Assembly (NCBI GenBank): GCA_036346225.1
Contig: JARFIW010001215.1
Location: 4,726,501-4,790,500 of the forward strand
Length of the DNA stretch: 64,000 nucleotides
Direction of reading: 5' to 3'
From: Platerodrilus igneus
Taxonomy: Eukaryota > Arthropoda > Insecta > Coleoptera > Lycidae
Under the pieces are notes generated by a model. It saw only the letters and a list, made by a program, of their open reading frames with translations. It did not search any database and was not told the origin of the DNA. Made by a program: the position numbers and the translations under genes. Shown piece after piece: positions 23,182 to 33,064 of this stretch; the first letter of the stretch is position 1; the number at the start of each line of letters is the position of its first letter.

Positions 23182-25990
23182 TGTACAAATCAATTTAAGG
23201 CTATAAAGACTTTTAATAATAATCATAATAATAATAATTGTAAAGAAGTTAGCAGGGTGGGTTTTGGTAGAAATGTGATTAATAAAGTTAAATGTAGTAT
23301 AAACCGTTTATGATAGTGTTCAGTACATCCTAATTTGCGAGCTCGAGCATCATTAGGATTTCATTACGTAAACGAATAGAAGTGGCGGATTTTCTGAAGA
23401 TTTTGGTCAGCGTCGTATAACATTGAAGGGAAGCGCAATCTGTGGGTAATTTCTGTTTTGTATTACATAAATCTGAGTAGATGTAAGTATAAAATATTTT
23501 GTTTCATAAGATGATGCACGCTGATAAATTGTAATTTAGGCAGCTGCGTAGGTAAAATAATAATGGATAATTTGTTGGGTTAATTTTGTAGACGTTAAGT
23601 TGGTTTTGGCACGATGAAAGTTACTGTTTATGTACTCAGTTTTGATATAAATATAGTAGTTGTTTTTTTGTTCAACAGTAACTTTCTTGTAGTTCTAGTA
23701 ATTCCATGTGTGATGTATGAGAAAGCAATGAATATTATCAGTCACATTTCCTGTCAAGGGTAAGTGATTTTATTGTATTTTTGAAGTTATGAAGTGATAA
23801 GTCAGATTGCATTACATGACCCATTTGCGTTGCGTTGGGACCTCATTAAATTCTTAAACAAGTCAATTCATAATTTGTTACCCGTGTTTTTAGTTGCTTA
23901 GACAATACACAGGTAACTGGTGATCCTATGCAAAAGTATAAAATCTATTAACATTATTAGTTTTTGTTTGTGGTGTATGTGAAATAATACACGTGCAGGT
24001 AACAGTAAGGTTAAAGTACCGTTACAGTGTATAGTGAAAAATTCAGATGTTCGTCTTTAAACCAGCAATTTAATATCGTTTGCTAACTAAATTCATATAA
24101 ATTACTTATTAAATGTATATTTTACATTTTTGAGTTTAATTATCATTTCAGGTGCAGATGTTCTATAAAAGGCAAATTGGGTCGTGTATCCTGTTGTTTC
24201 GTTCTTTAGATCCCCAATATCCGACTGTGTGTAGGATGGCATTCGTTTTCTTTCCCTTTCTTCCCTTCACTTGTTACATGTTTCGGGCGAGCATTCCGTT
24301 ACTGATTTCATTCTTTTCTTACTAACCCACTCGTCTTACGAGTAACAATATTACATTTTTGAGTGTTCTGAATTTTAATATATATAGAAAAGTGTTAATG
24401 TTTATATTTTATTGAGTGTTACAGTTTTTCAATTGTATAAACTTCAATGTTTACAACACATGAATGAAAAACATAAATAAGATGTGTGATATAATATAAA
24501 ACCCAGATTGCTTTCGACTTTACAAATAACTCATCTTTGTAGCGGTTAAGTTAGTGTATTGGACAAAAGTAAATTGTGCAGACACATTAAATTAAGAATG
24601 TGTATAGTGGGTTACTAAGTACTGCCATGCTAGCTAGAAAGTTGTAGAGTGCGGTAGGTTACAAAGAAAGAAAAAGGAAACCTCAAGAAAGGAATTTTAT
24701 TTATAAACGTCTAACAACAAAACATGATACACGAAGAAAACCAGCTCGTGTAGACAACTAAATTTTTTTACTACAACATCTCGAAGGATATGCACAGTAT
24801 AAAAATATAAGCAAAAATAATGTATACCCCTCTTTAATTATCTAGAATTAAATTCTAACCTGTACATAAAGCAAAAATTAAACAAAATTTTAAAGATTAA
24901 TAAATAAAAGTATTTACTTACATAGGTATAGCAATAAAGAACTCATTTATCGGTTCAAATGCATTTCAGCTACAGGTGGTGCAGAAGTAGGTACTAATGT
25001 CACTCCTAAACAGTTAGGTAACCAAAAAAAAATGTATATAGAAAAAAAATTATTAGACAGTAAATGTTAAGCGTCTCTAATTCAATACTCAACCCAACAG
25101 AGCTGTCACCGTATTATGCTTACGACGAATTAAAATCTACTTTGACACTGATGAGTAACAAAGAACATCCAAACCCAATTTATTGCTGATGGAAGTTCTC
25201 AAACGATGCAGGAAAGATACAGCACATGCCTACAGTTAGACTTGACTTGCTGCACATGTTAACTCAACCCCACAGGTACTTGTTCACCATAGTTTAGAAA
25301 TCGACCTAATTCACTAAAGCTTGCTTTTATAGAAATCCTTTTGGTACTACTTATCTGAATATCAAAAATATTATCAACCGAATTTATTTAACTCCAGTCC
25401 AAAATTGTGTTCACTTATGAAAGGAAATAGAATGTTTCTAATCCTGTACAAACGAATTATGTCTCTAAATAGGTTAATCCGAGATCACTCTACTAACAAA
25501 AGAAATTTAAGGACTAGACTTCCTACTATGTAAGTATCTGCATCTATGGGTTACTTAACTTATAACCACTTAGTAATAAACGTGGAATAAGTAATACAAT
25601 AATACACTCCTACAAACCGAAGTATACACCAAGAGTCTATAAGTTATATTTTATATATTTTATAAAACATATAAAATGCAACTCAAATTTCAATTTTCAA
25701 GTTTTCTAGCTTACCTACTTGCTTTATACTTCTGACATATCACGCTCCGATTTGCAGATTGTTTCCGACTTTTTCTAAACTTTCCCATCACATCCTCCAA
25801 AGTAGTACCCTCCCGAAGATCTGACATTTGCTGAATTAGTAGTTTTCCAATAAATCCTTTCACACAATCAACATTAGTTAAGAGTATTGCAAAACCTATA
25901 CCTGTAGTGGTTTATAATAATCATCTGGTTTAAGTACAGTTATTTTTTCATCATTAGGTTTTCCATCTTCAAAGTGGTTGGATGCGTACC
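21433..25990. other. long stretch without recognisable genes
   Basis: AT-rich. Plus-strand purine-rich sequence at 22200-22520 and an AATAAA near 22975, followed by GAACCAACC, could belong to an old LTR, but I found no partner repeat. Frames at 21577-21965, 22231-22446 and 22564-22815 have no family features. Confidence 0.35.
23134..23180. repeat. (AT)n microsatellite
   Basis: About 47 bp of pure AT dinucleotide. The Ile-Tyr run predicted on minus through it is an artefact. Confidence 0.95.
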
Positions 25991-25999
25991 TCCATTGAT

Positions 26000-26465
26000 A
26001 TCTATTCTGAGAAAACCTGCACATTTTACTGAAATTCACACAGCCTACATCTTTCACTATCTGTGTGCAATAGTTTAACCTAGGTCTACTTTTATCTCTC
26101 TTTTTTCCTACCTCTACTTCTAATATATATTCCGCACTATTCCCTCATGCCTTAGTATGTGGCCTATCATCCCATCTCTCCTATTTTTTACTGTTTTTCC
26201 CCTATCATTTTTAGTACCTCTTTATTCTTAACTTTATCTTTCTTGCGTTATTTGGCTTCCTAGGTAGCAGAAATCCTTAACCTCTTGTAAGTTCTTGTTA
26301 CCTATTTATATTCTTGGTTTTGATTTATTTTCCCCTCCTTTGCATACTAGTACTTTAGTTTTATTTTTGTTAATTTTCATATAGTATCTCTCTGTTAGAA
26401 CTTTCCATTTCATTAAGAGCAGCTTCTTCGATGTACAAGTTAAAAATTAATGGGGATAGGGTTTG
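26000..26465 (-). mobile_element. LINE reverse-transcriptase C-terminal fragment
   Basis: In changing minus-strand frames: NLYIEEAALNEMESSNREI (RT palm edge) jumps, by internal deletion, to MKINKNKTKVLVCKGGENKS, then NLQEVKDFCYLGSQIT, RRDGMIGHILRHEGIVRNI, and finally a segment near 26050-26110 ending TQIVKDVGC. This is the RT-to-C-terminal region of an insect non-LTR element, different from the two Jockey-like LINEs here. The ADD-containing core is deleted. Confidence 0.7.
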
Positions 26466-27128
26466 TATAATATAGTAATAATATGATTATTATTCATTTG
26501 CTTCAGTTACTAATATGTTTTTGTGATAAAGACAAACATTATTTAAATTTGTCGCTTGCTTGTCGATCTGAAATGGCAGATGGGTCTGCTCGTATTATCT
26601 AGTGCTTTAATTGTAACGAGTACGAGTGTGTGCGTCACCGTTTCTCCGTAAATGGATTCAGATATTAAAGGAAGAAAGGTTTTCAAAGCAAACTGAATAT
26701 ATTATTGATTTTATAAAGTGTAAATAAATAGAGAGTTATACTCTTTCACTACAAGCAAAGATAGAAGCTTTAAGAAGATATTAAAACATATTAGTTTGCA
26801 TATATTGGAAGTAAAATATGTCTACATCATGTATTTACTTCATATATATCAAAAATATGTTTATATTGAGAAAAATAAATTTGTATCAAAACTACCAATT
26901 TAATTCTGCTAATATATTCATATTCTAAAAATCGTATTCACAAATGAGAAATATTTTTTAAATTTTCGCGCCTGAATTCTAGTTGGGTGCCCAACCACAG
27001 GAGGGAGCTAGTTAAAAGCTAATATTCAGCGTAAATCGCACTTGTACGTTTATCTGTGACCCCAGGGTGGTACTTACAAGTCTTCCGATTCCTTTGTGAC
27101 CGAACAATAGGTGGCATGCGGGTTTAAG
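26466..27128. other. no recognisable gene
   Basis: AT-rich stretch before the left end of the P element; nothing supported. Confidence 0.35.
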
Positions 27129-27437
27129 ACGACCGTCTCACGCCAGTAAAGCCGTGGCTGCAATGATAGGTTAGGTTACTGTTAGAAATCATTGAACTAT
27201 ATATTGACATAACTGGAACGGGCTCGAAGTTTACATATACTGAGCCAAATGGTCAGGTTATGCAACCGGTCAATCTGGGTGGTTGTTGTCTCTCTCTTAC
27301 ACATTGCATTTAAAGGAGCTGTAAAGTAATTTTGAACGATTTTATTCTGCTATATGTTTTGATTAATTTTTTTACTTATTATCAATACAATAAAATATAA
27401 TACCTAAAGTAAAATACATTTTGACTATATATCTATA

Positions 27438-29435
27438 TTAACAATTCTTAAATAAGATAAGTTTGGAAAATTTTTGTCTAATACTAGCATCTTTTCCGTG
27501 CAACTTGGATGTTAATAACTTTGCGTTATGGTGCATTCTACACTTGATATAAATATTGTCAATACTTCTAATTATTTGAAGCTCATGCAAATCCTCTGCC
27601 ACGTGTTCTCCGCAAATTGGATGTTTGGGCATAAATAAATGTAAATTAGCAGAAAATTGACAATGGCCATATTTTGCTATTTTCTTTTAAGATTACTAGT
27701 TTTGCGTAATTTTTTTTCGGAAAACAGTCTAACGGATTTTTCTAAGAAATTTACAATTTTGTATACAGTTTCAGAAGTATTGTATAATTTCCGTCAGTTT
27801 ATGATTTGAGTAAACTTTTTGTAACTTCTATTTTCGGCAGCTTAATTATGTTAATAAAAAATGTTGGGCTGATAAATTAAAATTTCGATGCAGTCACTGC
27901 AATTGATAGTTTTAATTAATTTGCGAACTATGTAACCTGAAATGTAGTATATGACATTTTCTTGATAGTCTGTAAGTTCGCTCCTATTAATTAATGATAA
28001 AATATCATCATCGAAATCGTCGTCTGTATTATATCCATCGTTAATGGTTCGTTTTTCGGACCTAAACTCAAATGCTAGCGTACAATATGTGCCATAGTCT
28101 CCACAATTTGTATTTGCACTTGGTTTTACTGAATTTTTAAATAACACTTGCCTTAATGCCCATTTCAATTGGTTTGTCCTGGGATTATTGTTCCAGCAAC
28201 CTCTGGATCTTATGCAAGAAAAAAACAATTCAAGATGATCCTGTGAACATTTGTATGTAAGTAAATACTCAAGAGGATGTTCTTCTAAGGCAAATAGTTC
28301 TTTTACCAAGTTGAGTGTGCTTTTCATATTGATCAGAAAACCAAGTGCATAAGTTTTCCTTCCATGATTTAAAATTGCAATTGAGTCCGCATACAATGAC
28401 CTAAGATATATGGAACTTTTCTCAAAAACCACTGTAAAGTATTGGTGCTATGAAACCCTTCCCAAAAGGATTTCTCAAGTTTAATATGTCAAATAATCTA
28501 TTAATAACCATCTCAAATTCAATGGTTGCTTCACAGCCATAAAAATTTGGATCTTAAACGCTTTGTAGGTATTCCATCGGATCTGCTACACTGCTGCTAA
28601 GTGCTTGTGCTGCTAAACGCACATTCATTATTTTATTTTTATAATAAACATGTGCCGTTGTAAGCAAATTTACCAAACGTAAATGTTGCACATTTTGTAC
28701 TTTTTTCAGCCTTTTCAAATATTCCCAAGAAATATTACCTTTATTCGACATAAATCCAATCTCAGCAAATGCATTTCTGACCAATTTTAATATATGGCAA
28801 TTATCCAGCATACAATAAACATTAGTTTTCAAAGTAGGGCGCAGGAAAGAAGACTCGATACTACTATTAAATAGATTGCAACTCGACTTGTTGTATGTCG
28901 ATACATTTGTAGCTGTACAATCACAGGTAAATGACCTGATTACACGATTTCATACAACTGCCTTAAACAAGCTTTCAATAATTGTGCTTGTATTTTAGCA
29001 TCTATTTTATTTATTAAAAAATAAGCGACAGGACATTTAAAATTGGCTGAAAATCCAACTATTTGAAAAAACAAGGCTTCAAATGCTTCCGAATCAAAAT
29101 CAGTATCGACAGCACCTCCAAAATCGTCCCCCACCGGTGAAACGGCTCTGCTGATCATTGCAGATTATTTGCTTTCTTATTGCCATAGAATCAAAAATGA
29201 GACTACAGTTTTTCAGCTTATAAATTTCACTTTCTTTCAAAGAATACAATCTCAACCTATGGGCTAAATAAAATTCAAGTAAATGCTTTAAGTGGGTAAG
29301 ATAAAAACACAAATGCACACTACTAGTTGCTTGCTTAAATTCCTCTGCCGTGTGTGTTAGAGAGTGACAACAACCCCCCGCAGTATCGTCTATTCTTGTT
29401 ATTGCGCCTGATACACAAACTGTAGCTTTATACAA
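27438..29435 (-). pseudogene. P-element/THAP9-type transposase, N-terminally deleted
   Basis: Minus-strand pieces in order: SLIFDSMAIRKQIICNDQQ (29100-29435) with the first catalytic Asp; EALFFQIVGFSANFKCPVAY (28940-29158), matching the RNase H-like core; MLDNCHILKLVRNAF and MNVRLAAQALSSSVADP (28554-28832); then YALGFLINMKSTLNLV and KCSQDHLELFFSCIRSRGCW (27851-28432) with the catalytic Glu and the WNNNP motif; and a C-terminal piece (27438-27632). No THAP zinc finger is visible: the inner right TIR starts within ~15 bp upstream, so the N-terminal exon has been deleted. Several frame breaks confirm a dead copy. Confidence 0.85.
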
Positions 29436-29585
29436 GCGGCCTGCCCCTTCCAGTTATGTCAATATATAGTTCAATGTTAGAAATAGATATTATTATTAAA
29501 AAACACAAATCACTTAACACGCATATCAGAACTGTTGTTCTAAAACTATTGCAGACTGTTCTGATATGCGTGTTAAGCGATTTGT

Positions 29586-30857
29586 TGTTACATGCCAAAA
29601 TTGGCATTGCACACTTTTTAATTTGTGAGTGAAATCGCACCAATATTTTAAAGATAGACTTGTTAAATTTCCGCCATTTCGGACAGTTGCGTTTGCGCAA
29701 AAGAATGCGCAGACGCGGAGTGATGACGCAAGAGCGCAGTGTGTAACACGACGAGTATTAGCCAATGAGACGTCGAACAGTGACGTTTACTTGTGTCGTT
29801 CCTTTGTCTTTTCTCTTTTAGGATGTAGGTTTCTTCCTTACCTTTGCCTCTTATCGTGCCCTATCTGTATCCTTATCGTACCGCTACAGACGAAGAAGAG
29901 GGAAGACAAGGCAATCTGGTTTCTACGAGGGCATGACCCAACCCACGCCCAACAACGCCCAAATAACACCCAGACGAAGATGAGTATGGCCCCTGCGCAA
30001 GGATGACCGTAAAATCGTGCAGAGTTCCACATTTTTAAGTGAATACATTTTATCTTTTTAAGGTGCATCTTGTATCACTATAAACATACTTGGCATGTGA
30101 TACAATTTGGCAAATTATGACGTAATATCTTGTTGTGCAATATTGTGTACGTGGTTAGTATGTGTTGCAAACTGCCGGAGTGGCTCATAACAGTTGCGCC
30201 GGTAGTATAACAGTGCCCCACGTTGGGCGCCACTGTTATACTACCGGCGCAACTGTAATCAGCCACTCCGGTAGTTGGCAACACATACAAACCACGTACA
30301 CAATATTGCACAACAAGATTTTATGTCATAATTTGCCAAATTGTATCACATGCCGAATATGTTTATAGTGATACAAGATGCACCTTAAAAAGATAAAATG
30401 CACTCACTTAAAAATGTGGAACTCTGCACGATTTTGCGGTCATCCTTGCGCGGGTGCCATACTCATCTTCGTCTGGGTGTTATTTGGGCGTTGTTGGGCG
30501 TGGGTTGGGTCATACCCTTGTAGAAACCAGATTGCTTTGTCTTCCCTCTTCTTCGTCTGTAGCGGTACGATAAGGATACAGATAGGGCACGATAAGAGGC
30601 AAAGGTAAGAAGGAAACCTACATCCTAAAAGAGAAAAGATAAAGGAACGACACATGTAAACGTCACTGTTTGACGTCTCATTGGCTAATACTTGTTGTGT
30701 CCCAAACCGTGCACTTCCGCCACTCCGCGTCTGCGCTTTCTTTTGCGCAAACGCAACTGTCCGAAATGACGGAAATTCAACAAGTCTATCTTTAAAATAT
30801 TGGCGCGAATTCACTCACAAATTAAAAAGTGTGCAATGCCAATTTTGGCATGTAAGA
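29586..30857. mobile_element. Palindromic LTR-PBS-LTR insertion
   Basis: Left LTR (29586-30212, plus sense) begins TGTTACATGCC and ends TATAACA. Right LTR (30234-30857, minus sense) is its near-identical inverted copy, with terminal CA changed to GA. Only 21 bp lie between them. Flanks are TTGT (29582-29585) and TTGT (30858-30861), a 4-bp target duplication. There are no genes inside; long frames such as 29629-30006 and 30440-30814 are mirror-image shadows. The LTR contains a CCAAT-like AGCCAATGAG and GC-rich promoter-like sequence. Related LTR pieces are at about 34060-34360 and 59949-60260. Confidence 0.85.
30215..30232 (-). other. tRNA-Lys-type primer binding site at palindrome centre
   Basis: Read on minus: TGGCGCCCAACGTGGGGC, 18 nt, one base after the right LTR's TAACA end. 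From memory this is the primer binding site complementary to the 3' end of tRNA-Lys used by many retroelements. It makes up nearly all of the unique centre of the palindrome. Confidence 0.8.
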
Positions 30858-30975
30858 TTGTGTTTTGTGTTTTTTAATAATAATCTCTAATTTGTCCTTT
30901 TAATAATAATATCTATTTCTAACAGTAACCTAACCTGTCATTGCAGCCACGGCATTACTGGCGTGATACGGTCGT

Positions 30976-31435
30976 GGTTTCGGAAGCTATACTTTGTAGC
31001 GACCTCCAGCGGATGGGCATTCAAATATAATTTATGTTTATCCCTCCATTAAAGATTTTCTCTATGTTTTTGTATGCTGTCGGCCATTTGCATTGTTGAA
31101 GAATACCACCATGTAAAATAGTTAATATACAATCGACGCCGGTAAAATTTTAAATACTGCAACTAATTTAACTATTTGAACAATGTAAGTCTGACTGCAG
31201 CACAAGCGCCATCTACTACCTTCCTAACTGGTTTGGAGTATAGTGTATTTATTATTAATTTCCAAAGATTGTCGTCAAAAATAATGAGGGTGCATTGGGA
31301 TTGTACACCAACCGGATTCATCCTTATTCTCAAACATCTGCGAATCTTTTTCTACGGACTTATCTTTTTCCAAGGACTTGGGAGGCTTACGGGAGCATTG
31401 TGGCAAACACGCATGATGACCGAAGCACTTGAAAA
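30976..31435. other. no recognisable gene
   Basis: Sequence right of the P element. The frame at 31176-31442 has no clear domain, apart from its last residues, which join the transposase relic that follows. Confidence 0.3.
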
Positions 31436-31905
31436 ATTTTAGCGGGAGGATCATGTTCTGGATTTAGTGCATAAGGATTGAACAATAAACACTCGTGCAA
31501 TTGCTTCCCAGGTTAAAGGAAGTTAGACTAAAGTTAATGCACGATGGGACACCAACTCATTTTAGGCGTCAAGTTCGGGAATTGTTGGACGAACATTTTA
31601 CTAACCAGTGGATCAGTTATGGAGTCATGTAACTGCCAAGGTCGCCGGATCTAAATCGTTTGAATTTTTTCTTGTAAGGGTGGATAAAAAGTTAATGTTC
31701 AAAAACGGAGTTGATACGCGCGAAAAATCGATAGCACGAATTCCAAATAATTTGCGGAAGGCCCTTATCGCGACTACAGACACGCACAACAACATGACTA
31801 CGACGTACGCACCTTTGTGTCGATCGAAATGCGGACAACTTCAAACACTTTCTGCGAGACGTTTTTGTGAACACTGGCCAGGGCCGACTTCACAATTTGA
31901 TTGAA
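31436..31905 (+). pseudogene. Mariner-superfamily transposase relic, internally deleted
   Basis: An N-terminal HTH-like piece (REDHVLDLVHKD, TINTRAIASQVKGS, 31442-31525) is joined almost directly to the C-terminal catalytic region: LMHDGTPTHFRRQVRELLDE then HFTNQWISYG, then PRSPDLNRLNFFL and WIKSLMFKNGVDTREKSIAR in shifted frames. HDG and SPDLN hold the last two catalytic Asp residues of the Tc1/mariner (DDE_3) fold. The middle of the protein, with the first Asp, is missing. No inverted ends were identified. Confidence 0.7.
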
Positions 31906-32365
31906 CTTTAAAAGACCGTTTCTTTCTTATTTTGAGTTTTGATAAAAAAAAAGTGACTTGAAATATTGGTTGGTTTATGTGAATTATACATGCCATTAAA
32001 AAGTCTCAACTAAATACACCTTGTATAATTGTTGTAGTTGTAATAGAAGCAAAGTAGGCCAAATATCAAATTGAAATAAGAACATTTCTTAGTCTTTATA
32101 TAAGGGGCCCTTACGCGAGCTTTTGTGCTTAATTTTGTCACTGTATTTTAGATATCAACGTTTGAACGTTGATAGAAACTAGTTATCAATATTCTTAATC
32201 ATGTATGTATGTTTATTTTATAAGGAACGGACTTGTATTTTAAAAATTTTTATCATCTCTTTTTTGAACTTTTAATCTCAAAGTTAGTTTGATGCAACTT
32301 TTTGTTTTTTTATCTTGAGTTAACTCTTTCAGCGCCCTATAATCTTTAAAATATTTAAGCTTTAT
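31906..32365. other. no recognisable gene
   Basis: AT-rich stretch before the LTR element; nothing supported. Confidence 0.3.
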
Positions 32366-33064
32366 TATGTTTGTACCTGGAACTAACAACAATTTTTAAG
32401 AGACTCTTTGCTGGCGCTTTAGTCAGGAAATAAAATATTCATCAACACGCACTCATCTAAAGTGTTTCGTATTAATTAAAACTTGGAAATTATATTGTGG
32501 AACAAAACTATGCAGTGCGCTTGCGCCTCTTATAGTGTAACGCGTGCGAAAGTAGTTCTTCTTTCGAACCAGTACCGGAACGGTTGTGTCGAGTTTACCG
32601 GGCAACCTGTACAAACAATGAACTATAGTGCCTTGTAATCAGTGCATTCAACCGACTCCCCCGGGGGCATTGCAGCAACATCGAAGAGGACAACACATCA
32701 AGGACAATATTGGTGAGTGACTTTATGCGTTATTCTCTGTCTTTACATGCATACAAATTTTCGTATCTAAAGCTAGCGTTTCGTTATCTTTTGCAATACA
32801 GTCCACTCAAATTGATAAGACGCGCCAGTTCATTATTCATAGTTAATTAGTTACTAATAGTAAATCCAAAACTTTGTAGCGGATTCAACCGCTGGTATGA
32901 AAATAATACAGCAATCCCGAGACATAAACCATCGGCCATTCACTCATTAGGAGGCCTCCTACCAACCTAATAATTAATACTTTTAATTTGTTTATTAACA
33001 AAATTTATTATTAATTAATGTTGTCATTTTTACAAACAACTCAACGAATACGCCAACCTTACCC
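32366..33064 (-). repeat. LTR (3' copy), decayed
   Basis: Left direct repeat of the element. The segment 32455-32880, absent from the other copy, is GC-richer and could be original U3/R sequence lost from the right copy, or a later insertion. Confidence 0.5.

Larger units (their letters stand above)
29475..30925. mobile_element. AT-rich foldback (MITE-like) unit inside the right P TIR
   Basis: Outer arms are inverted: GTTAGAAATAGATATTATTA at the left, matching, inverted, the block ending at 30925. The right arm has one extra internal copy of ATTATTATTAAAA. Just inside the left arm is a long hairpin: TTAACACGCATATCAGAAC (about 29520) pairs with GTTCTGATATGCGTGTTAA (about 29560). The unit interrupts the P TIR between GTTAGAAAT and ATTGAACT. 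It contains the LTR palindrome. Its exact ends are uncertain because GTTAGAAAT also belongs to the P TIR. Confidence 0.55.
27129..30975 (-). mobile_element. P-element-like transposon, internally deleted and re-invaded
   Basis: The ends are long inverted repeats: left 27129-27190 starts ACGACCGTCTCACGCCAG, and the right end (30975 read inward) starts ACGACCGTATCACGCCAG. They share GCCGTGGCTGCAATGA and AGGTTAGGTTACTGTTAG. Inner TIR sequence continues at 27191-27226 (ATTGAACTATATATTGACA) and reappears inverted at 29450-29480, so the right TIR has been split by ~1.45 kb of later insertions. Flanks GGTTTAAG (27121-27128) and GGTTTCGG (30976-30983) agree at 6 of 8 bases, compatible with the 8-bp P target duplication. 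Confidence 0.75.

Noticed and set aside
23017..23226. Membrane-like Ile-Tyr repeat peptide
   Set aside because: Translation of an (AT)n microsatellite.
27150..27185. Telomeric TTAGG repeat suggested by GGTTAGGTTA
   Set aside because: Only two units, inside the P-element terminal repeat on both ends.
29629..30814. Pairs of 70-125-codon frames on both strands
   Set aside because: They mirror each other because the DNA is an LTR palindrome; no protein family features.
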